From NCBI GenBank assembly GCA_031276055.1, contig JAISNW010000119.1, positions 1 to 10,705 of the forward strand: DNA of 10,705 nt. The letters run 5' to 3'. The notes beneath the pieces are model-generated. The model saw nothing but the letters and a program-made list of their open reading frames with translations. It did not search any database and was not told the DNA's origin. Numbering within the stretch: position 1 is the stretch's first letter; each line of letters opens with the position of its first letter. A program made the translations under genes and the position numbers. Of this stretch, positions 5,293 to 10,705 are shown piece by piece. Source of the stretch: Deferribacteraceae bacterium. GTDB taxonomy: Bacteria > Chrysiogenota > Deferribacteres > Deferribacterales > JAISNW01.

Positions 5293-7999
5293 TAACCCCC
5301 TTCCCCATAAGGATGCTCTTCCCCTCTCCCACAGGTTCAACCTTTATCTGATACTCCACTTTCTGTTTAATAATATCTAAATGCGAGATAAGCCCAATAA
5401 GTTTACGACTCTTTAGACCAGCTAGAGCGTTTAATGCTTGCTCAGCGTGCTCTGTATCAAGAGAGCCGAACCCTTCGTCTAAAAAGAGGGCGGGTGGGCT
5501 GACTTTGCGGGTGGAAAGAGAAGACAACCCCAGCGCTAAAGCGAGGCTGATTATAAAACTTTCCCCCCCAGAGAGATTTTTTGCGGAGCGCACCGCTTGG
5601 CGCTGTTCATTATCTATCACCTGAATTTCAAGGTTATCTGTGCGGCTTAATCTATATCTGTTGGAAATCTTTAAGAGCTCAACGTTGGCTTTATCCAATA
5701 GATCACCGAATATTAAAGTTTGAACCGCCTTTGCAAATTTATCCCCGCGGGCTGAACCGATAAGAGCATTCAATGTGCGCCACGGTTTTATCTTATTTTC
5801 AAAAAGCTCGGTTTGCTCTACAGCAACTGATGCTGCGGCGCAAAACTGCTCGTTCTCTTTTAATATATGCCCACACTCCCCTGCTGCACCAGCCGCCGCC
5901 GCAAGTTTTGAGAGGGCGGCCTCCCTCTCATGTTCAAGCTCTATTGAGGGCGGAATAATGCTCTCTAATTTTTCAAGCTCCTCCATCCGCTTGTTCAGAT
6001 CGCCTTTTCTAATATCTACAGAGTTGCGCCTATCAGCAAGTTCTCTCTCCAATATTGTAAGGCGGGTTATCTCGCTTTCAACAAGGACAGCGCTCTTGAA
6101 TTCATCCAGATCAGCAAAACCTTCCTTTTTAAGATTCTCCATTAGAATTGCTATAGAGTGTTCAGCAGCCAATTTATCTTCAGATATCTTCTGGAGGAGG
6201 GTTTCACTCTGAGTCTTCAGTCGAGTAAGCTCTGCATCTAACTCCGCCCGCCTCTTTTGGACAACCTGCAGCAGCTTCTCTGCATCTTCTCTAGCCATCT
6301 TTAAGCGGGTGGATTCAACATCGGGCGATCTGCCCTCTAATAGTTCAGCGCGTCTAGCTTTTACAGCATCACTTTCTGCTTTTATTATTTTATATTCACC
6401 TTCCTTAATAGATAATTCAGCAGCATCTTTTTCAACACTAGCTGTAAGGGCTTTTCCACGCTCTGTAAGTGTGATCAGCTCCCTTTCATGCTGGTTTTGC
6501 AACTCGCTGTCTAACCTCTGTAGCTCCAACTTCTCTTTTTCAACTACCTTTGCTTTATCAATAGCAGCTTCCAATATAGAGAGCTCTTTAATAAATTGAC
6601 TGCTGAAAGTTTTGTATGGGTGCTCAACGCTGCCGCAAAGGGGGCACGGCTTATTATCTTCAAGGCGCTCTCTATGGTCAGTAAGCTCCGCTTTTACTAG
6701 GTATTCCGCTCTTTTTGCAGTTAGAGCTGCTGCTGTTTCACCGCCTGTTAAACGCAAAAGCTCTGTATCTGCCAGAATATGCCTCTCTCGGAGTTCACTT
6801 AAAAGTTTCTCAAAGGAGCTGTTTATCTCAACGATCTTGGCGTCTATAGCGGTTATATCTTTAAAAGCGGCTTTTACCCCGTTATCAAGGCGCTCCGCCT
6901 CTCGTCCTATACGGTCAAGCTCTCTTTCATATTGAGCTGTAAGCAGATCGAGCCGCCGCGCCTCGTTAATATCAGCTTCTGCGCTGCTTAGCTCATGCAC
7001 GGCGGCGTTAAGGCTATCCTCTGCGGTTTTTAATTGAATCTTGAGCACTCCGCTCTCATTTTGTGCATCAGATAGGGCTTGAAAGAGGGCGAGCCTATCT
7101 GCTTCATCTTTAAGCAGCATCTGTCGGCAGTTGTCAGCATTCTGCTGAAAAGGGATCAGGCGGGCAGCTCTCTTAGCGGCTGCAACTTTCGTTCTATAGG
7201 GGTTGAAGATCTCCTCATCTTTGCAGAGTGTTTCTAACTGCCTATCTAACAGTTCAGCTTCGCTCTTTAATCTCTCCGACTCTCTTGCTAGAGTTAATCT
7301 ATCGTTTATAACAGTTAGCTCCCTTTTAAGAGCATCCGCCTCCTTTTTGCTCTCTGCCAGCCTCTGCTCTAACTTGCTCTTGGTTTCGGCGGTTAGAAGG
7401 CGGCTTTTAAGATCAGAGAGCTTAGTTTGCAAACCCCTTAGGATATTTTCCTCGCTCTCAGAGCGTTCATATACCTTTTGGGATATGCGGCGGTATATCT
7501 CTGCATCAGTAAGGTTCTCAAGGAGGGCGGCTTTCTCGTTCTCACGAGCGTATAAAAACGTTGTCCACTTGCCCTGCGCAAGTAAGACCAAACGTTCAAA
7601 ATCAGTTGAATTTACCCCCGTAATCTGTTCAACGTTTAGCTCTGATAGAGAGCCATCCATATTGAAAAGGGCGCACTTGGGTGTGCTTAATTCCCTATTT
7701 TTATGACGTTTCTGCCGCCATGACGCCTTATACCCCCTCTTTCCAATCTGAAAGGTTAGTTCAGAAAGAGATATATCCGTATTCTTAGACATTATCTCGT
7801 TTTTCCCGCTGGTAAACCTTCCTAGCCTTGGGGTGCTCCCATAAAGAGCGAGGGAGACGGCGTCTAGGATGGTGGTTTTCCCCGAACCAGTGGGACCTGT
7901 TATAGAGAATAGTCCATTTTGCGAAAGAGCGGTAAAATCGATCTCCCATTCGCCGTAAAGGGAGTTCAAGTTCTTAAATCTAAGGGTCAATAGCTGCAT
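5279..7999 (-). CDS. sbcC: SbcC/Rad50-like SMC-type ATPase of the SbcCD nuclease
   Basis: This 906-residue ATPase normally works with the nuclease SbcD (Mre11) to open hairpins and process blocked or broken DNA ends. Walker A is GPTGSGKTT (35-43) and the Q-loop is LLAQGKWTTFL (139-149). A long coiled coil runs about 165-800, interrupted by the zinc hook CPLC (Cys452, Cys455) that joins two coiled-coil arms. The signature is NLSGGES (808-814), Walker B is LFLDEGFGSLD (838-848) and the H-loop His is 873. All catalytic elements are present and the length fits bacterial SbcC (about 900-1050), somewhat short in the coils. It is the last gene of the alaS-murB-queA-sbcC unit, starting 9 bases after the queA stop, without a strong ribosome site. 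The usual upstream partner sbcD is not here, so it must lie elsewhere if present. Confidence 0.95.
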   Translation of the reverse strand: MQLLTLRFKNLNSLYGEWEIDFTALSQNGLFSITGPTGSGKTTILDAVSLALYGSTPRLGRFTSGKNEIMSKNTDISLSELTFQIGKRGYKASWRQKRHKNRELSTPKCALFNMDGSLSELNVEQITGVNSTDFERLVLLAQGKWTTFLYARENEKAALLENLTDAEIYRRISQKVYERSESEENILRGLQTKLSDLKSRLLTAETKSKLEQRLAESKKEADALKRELTVINDRLTLARESERLKSEAELLDRQLETLCKDEEIFNPYRTKVAAAKRAARLIPFQQNADNCRQMLLKDEADRLALFQALSDAQNESGVLKIQLKTAEDSLNAAVHELSSAEADINEARRLDLLTAQYERELDRIGREAERLDNGVKAAFKDITAIDAKIVEINSSFEKLLSELRERHILADTELLRLTGGETAAALTAKRAEYLVKAELTDHRERLEDNKPCPLCGSVEHPYKTFSSQFIKELSILEAAIDKAKVVEKEKLELQRLDSELQNQHERELITLTERGKALTASVEKDAAELSIKEGEYKIIKAESDAVKARRAELLEGRSPDVESTRLKMAREDAEKLLQVVQKRRAELDAELTRLKTQSETLLQKISEDKLAAEHSIAILMENLKKEGFADLDEFKSAVLVESEITRLTILERELADRRNSVDIRKGDLNKRMEELEKLESIIPPSIELEHEREAALSKLAAAAGAAGECGHILKENEQFCAAASVAVEQTELFENKIKPWRTLNALIGSARGDKFAKAVQTLIFGDLLDKANVELLKISNRYRLSRTDNLEIQVIDNEQRQAVRSAKNLSGGESFIISLALALGLSSLSTRKVSPPALFLDEGFGSLDTEHAEQALNALAGLKSRKLIGLISHLDIIKQKVEYQIKVEPVGEGKSILMGKGVRRIE

Positions 8000-8008
8000 A
8001 TAACTTAC

Positions 8009-9037
8009 TCAACGTATGAGCATGGCATCGCCGTAACTGAAAAAGCGGTAACGTTTTTCAACAGCATGGGCGTATAGACTCTTGAGCTCATCTAAACCTG
8101 TAAAGGCGGATGCAAGCAAGAGGAGGCTCGAACGCGGGAGGTGGAAGTTTGTTAAGAGGGCTTTAGCTATCTTAAAGGTGTACCCAGGAACGATAAAGAG
8201 ATCTGTCCGCCCTATTCCCCCTTTTAGACGGTATCTCTGTTTGACGGCGGCTGCGGCGGATTCCACCGCCCTAACCGTTGTAGTGCCGATGCAGAGGGGG
8301 AGTTTCTGCTTATCTATAAGATTATTGGCTTTTTCAGCGCTCTCTTCAGTTATTAGGTAGTGTTCAACGTGCATTGTATGCTGCTTTACAGTTTCGCTCT
8401 TTATTGGGCGGAATGTGCCCACCCCCACCTGAAGGGGAACTTTCACCGTTTCTACCCCTATATCCGTCAACTGTCTAAGAATATCTTCAGTAAAGTGGAG
8501 CCCCGCCGTAGGCGCTGCAACAGAGGGGTTAAACCCGTTGTCTCTATCTGCATATACCGTCTGATAGCGCGCGGCGTCTTGTGGAACCGCCTGCCGTTTA
8601 ATATATGGGGGAAGAGCTGTCTGACCTAAGTTGGCGATGAGCATATCCACAGGCAGTTCAGAGCGCAATAACCACCCCTCTTCTAAAAGCTCTATTATTT
8701 TTATAGGGCAGCTCCCTATAAATAGAGCGCCGCCCACCCTAACTTTTCCGCGGATAAGAGCCTTAAACTCATATTCTCCTCTCTTTGAGAGAAATAATAT
8801 CTCCCGCTTGGCGCCGTTTTCATTCACCCCCCAGAGTCTAGCAGGGATAACAAATGTATCGTTTAAGATGAGAAAATATCTATCATCAAGGATGTTGACA
8901 ATATCCTTAAAAGCTAAATCTGCTATTGAGTTCGTTGAAGTGCGGTAATCAAGCAGCCGAGAATCCCCCCGCTCTTTAGGGGGGTATTGGGCGATTAGCT
9001 CTTGAGGGAGCGGATATTCCAGCAGCTCTGTCTTCAT
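8009..9037 (-). CDS. queA: S-adenosylmethionine:tRNA ribosyltransferase-isomerase
   Basis: QueA transfers and isomerises the ribosyl part of S-adenosylmethionine onto preQ1-modified tRNA to give epoxyqueuosine at wobble position 34 of GUN-anticodon tRNAs. Family motifs are present in order: ELIAQYPP (13-20), LNDTFVIPARLWG (58-70), LPPYIKR (142-148), RYQTVYA (157-163), APTAGLHFT (175-183), GVGTFRP (205-211), GTTTVRAVES (251-260), LLTNFHLPRSSL (294-305) and FSYGDAML (333-340). At 342 residues it is full length. Its ATG overlaps the murB stop in an ATGA tetranucleotide, so translation is coupled. No other queuosine gene is in the window. The function follows from strong family similarity. Confidence 0.97.
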   Translation of the reverse strand: MKTELLEYPLPQELIAQYPPKERGDSRLLDYRTSTNSIADLAFKDIVNILDDRYFLILNDTFVIPARLWGVNENGAKREILFLSKRGEYEFKALIRGKVRVGGALFIGSCPIKIIELLEEGWLLRSELPVDMLIANLGQTALPPYIKRQAVPQDAARYQTVYADRDNGFNPSVAAPTAGLHFTEDILRQLTDIGVETVKVPLQVGVGTFRPIKSETVKQHTMHVEHYLITEESAEKANNLIDKQKLPLCIGTTTVRAVESAAAAVKQRYRLKGGIGRTDLFIVPGYTFKIAKALLTNFHLPRSSLLLLASAFTGLDELKSLYAHAVEKRYRFFSYGDAMLIR

Positions 9038-9897
9038 AAGCCTAAAAACTTAACCTCTTCCTCCAAAAGCACGCCAAACTTTTTGAAGACTTCAGATTTA
9101 GCCTCTTGAATAAGTTCCAGAACATCTCTTGCTTTAGCCCCGCCTCTATTAACGATAAAATTAGCATGTTTTTGAGAGATCTCCGCACCGCCTGCCCGTT
9201 TACCTTTAAGAGCGCACGCTTCTATTAACTTTGCAGCAGGGGCGGTTTCTGTCCGCTTAAAGACAGAGCCGCAGCTAGGGTATTCTAAAGGGTGCTTTTG
9301 AGCCCTTAAAGTTAATATCTCATCCGTTTTGCGCCTAATTTCCCGTTTATCCCCCTCTGTAAAGGAGAATTCCGCCGCTAGAACAACCCGGCCGTTTAGG
9401 CTTGCGGCTTGGCGGTAGGAGAGAGCAAGTTCATCCACTGTAAAAGTTTTTTCCTGCAAGCTGATGCAAGAGAGGGTATTAGCGCGCAAGAGGATGTCTT
9501 TAATCTCAACCCCAAACGCCCCTGCATTCATCTTCAGTGCACCGCCGATGCTGCCGGGGATCCCCGCTAGCTTTTCCGCCCCGCTCAAACCTTCCGAACA
9601 GGCGAAGTTGACAAGCTCTGAGAGGGCGACCCCTCCCCCTGCTATCAGAGAGCCCCCCTTTCTAACACAGAACTTTTCAAAGTCTCTAAGAGAGATGATA
9701 AGCCCATTATAACCCTCATCTGCAATCAGAAGGTTCGTTCCCAGCCCGATAATTTCAAAAGCTGTACTATGCGCTTTCGCCCATGTGATAAGCTCTATAA
9801 GATCATCTGTTTTTTTAGGCAGCGCAAGGTGCGCCGCAGCCCCGCCTATGCGGTAAGAGCAATAATTAGCAAGGCGTTCGTCTTTTAAGATATTCAC
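9034..9897 (-). CDS. murB: UDP-N-acetylenolpyruvoylglucosamine reductase (type II MurB)
   Basis: MurB is a cytoplasmic FAD enzyme that uses NADPH to reduce UDP-GlcNAc-enolpyruvate to UDP-MurNAc in peptidoglycan synthesis. Visible motifs are SYRIGG (14-19), the FAD-binding IGLGTNLL (50-57) and GIPGSIGGALKMNAGAFG (112-129), YR at 161-162, SCGSVFK (208-214) with catalytic Ser211, and KHANFIVN (243-250). An acidic C-terminal cluster (279-281) should supply the catalytic Glu. At 287 residues, without the extra loop of the E. coli enzyme, it is type II. The start is GTG 9897, because the normal N-terminal pattern follows directly and the alaS stop lies only 6 bases upstream. No Shine-Dalgarno site is obvious, so translation probably depends on coupling to alaS. 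Confidence 0.97.
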   Translation of the reverse strand: MNILKDERLANYCSYRIGGAAAHLALPKKTDDLIELITWAKAHSTAFEIIGLGTNLLIADEGYNGLIISLRDFEKFCVRKGGSLIAGGGVALSELVNFACSEGLSGAEKLAGIPGSIGGALKMNAGAFGVEIKDILLRANTLSCISLQEKTFTVDELALSYRQAASLNGRVVLAAEFSFTEGDKREIRRKTDEILTLRAQKHPLEYPSCGSVFKRTETAPAAKLIEACALKGKRAGGAEISQKHANFIVNRGGAKARDVLELIQEAKSEVFKKFGVLLEEEVKFLGL

Positions 9898-9903
9898 AAG
9901 CAG

Positions 9904-10705
9904 TTAGAATAGGGAGTAAAATTTTTCAATAGCTAGATCAACTCTTTCAATCTGCCCGCCTCCAGCCTGCGCCATCTCCTGCCGCCCGCCGCCGCTGCCG
10001 CCGACAACCTGTGACGCCTGCTTTACAATATCCCCTGCTTTATATCTATCGACTATCTCTTTGGATACGCCGCATACAAAGAGAGGTTTTCCGCCCGCTA
10101 TAGATGAAACGAGAAGGATAAGATCGCGGTTTTTAGCTGTAAGGCTCTCACATACAGCTCTTAAATCATCTATTTCAGCGTTGTCGAGCTTTACAGCTAG
10201 AACTCTAACCCCGCCTATCTGCCTAGCATCTTTTAACTTACTGTCGGCAAACTTTATATATTCGCTCTTCTCTTTCTCCCTTAAAGCCTTCTCCAGAGAT
10301 TTCTGCCGCTCCAACGAATCGCTAATCTTAATAGAGAGTTTGTCGGCGGGGGTTCTTAAAAGGCGTGAGAGGGAGTTTGTTATTTCAAAACGTTCAAAAA
10401 GGCAGTTAAATGCCGCTCTGCCTGTAAGCGCCTCTATACGTCTTACCCCTGAAGCGATCCCTGTCTCTGAGGTTATCAGAAAGAGCCCAATCTTGCCTGT
10501 ATCATCAACATGGGTGCCCCCGCAAAGCTCACGTGAAAAACCTTCTACATCCACCACCCTAACCTCTTCTCCATATTTCTCTCCAAATAGAGCCACCGCT
10601 CCTAAATCTGCGGCGGCGGAGCGGCTCATATGGCTTGTTTTAACAAGGTGGGGGATGAAAATAGCATCGTTTACAAGCTCCCCCGTCCTTTTCAACTCAT
10701 CCGTT
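9904..10705 (-). CDS. alaS: Alanyl-tRNA synthetase, C-terminal part (runs off the right edge)
   Basis: This is the last 266 residues of AlaRS, which charges tRNA-Ala and edits mischarged Ser/Gly. The frame stays open to the window edge, so the start is outside; a full enzyme is near 870 residues. The segment GAVALFGEKYGEEVRVV and CGGTHV (bases about 10507-10524) belong to the editing domain, whose Cys and His are Zn ligands. GIASGVRRIEALTG follows, then a coiled linker and the DHHA1-type C-terminal domain ending with GGSGGGRQEMAQAGGG. The catalytic domain and the HxxxH editing motif lie to the right, unseen. The stop is TAA at 9904-9906 and murB follows after 6 bases. An in-frame TTG at 10695 is not the start, because the protein pattern continues upstream of it. 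Confidence 0.97.
   Translation of the reverse strand, partial: TDELKRTGELVNDAIFIPHLVKTSHMSRSAAADLGAVALFGEKYGEEVRVVDVEGFSRELCGGTHVDDTGKIGLFLITSETGIASGVRRIEALTGRAAFNCLFERFEITNSLSRLLRTPADKLSIKISDSLERQKSLEKALREKEKSEYIKFADSKLKDARQIGGVRVLAVKLDNAEIDDLRAVCESLTAKNRDLILLVSSIAGGKPLFVCGVSKEIVDRYKAGDIVKQASQVVGGSGGGRQEMAQAGGGQIERVDLAIEKFYSLF

Noticed and set aside
7203..7706. 167-codon + strand frame inside sbcC
   Set aside because: It is Ser/Leu-rich, as expected for the antisense of a coiled-coil region, and has no motifs. The same holds for the other + strand frames between 5581 and 7000.
10693..10695. TTG as the start of a separate 263-residue protein
   Set aside because: The frame continues upstream to the window edge with AlaRS-like sequence, and the domains present are the middle-to-end part of AlaRS, so this is an internal codon.

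Overview
The window looks like a chromosomal segment of a Gram-negative (diderm) bacterium of moderate GC content. That reading rests on a class-III type IV prepilin, a secreted subtilase with a C-terminal Cys/hydrophobic/Arg sorting tail, and a type II MurB, together with a housekeeping cluster. I cannot name the genus. A deep-branching diderm lineage (for example Deferribacterota-like) is only a guess from the overall flavour of the proteins.

Layout, left to right. (1) Positions 1-2724 are an AT-richer accessory segment. It holds a solitary beta-class DNA methyltransferase on the + strand. Convergent to it on the - strand is a tightly coupled pair: a ComF-like phosphoribosyltransferase (PRTase) followed by an atypical DprA/Smf-like SLOG protein. 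A 45-codon reading frame directly precedes the pair and ends on its ribosome binding site. (2) Positions 2725-3141 are gene-poor. They hold the probable start region of the accessory pair, a 75-codon open frame on the + strand with no start codon (a likely gene relic with a helix-turn-helix-like end), and then a near-consensus sigma-70 promoter with a leader hairpin. (3) Positions 3142-5256 are a two-gene + strand operon: a type IV pilin-like protein and a secreted S8 subtilisin-like protease with a Pro-rich linker and a JDVT/Synerg-CTERM-like tail. (4) Positions 5279-10705 are a compact - strand housekeeping operon in the order alaS (3' part, running off the right edge), murB (GTG start), queA (4-base overlap with murB), sbcC. 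It converges on the protease gene with 22 bases between the two stop codons, next to a hairpin.

How the genes relate. The alaS-murB-queA-sbcC cluster is ordinary (alanyl-tRNA charging, peptidoglycan precursor synthesis, queuosine tRNA modification, DNA-end processing), although no sbcD is present in the window. The pilin/protease pair is probably an exported surface module transcribed from its own strong promoter. The part most likely to be unusual is the PRTase + DprA-like pair. The two proteins are translationally coupled. One carries a PRPP-loop motif and the other a nucleotide/ssDNA-binding SLOG Rossmann fold without the usual DprA winged helix. They sit next to a lone DNA methyltransferase in AT-rich DNA beside a gene relic, which is the typical setting of a defence or DNA-uptake accessory locus.
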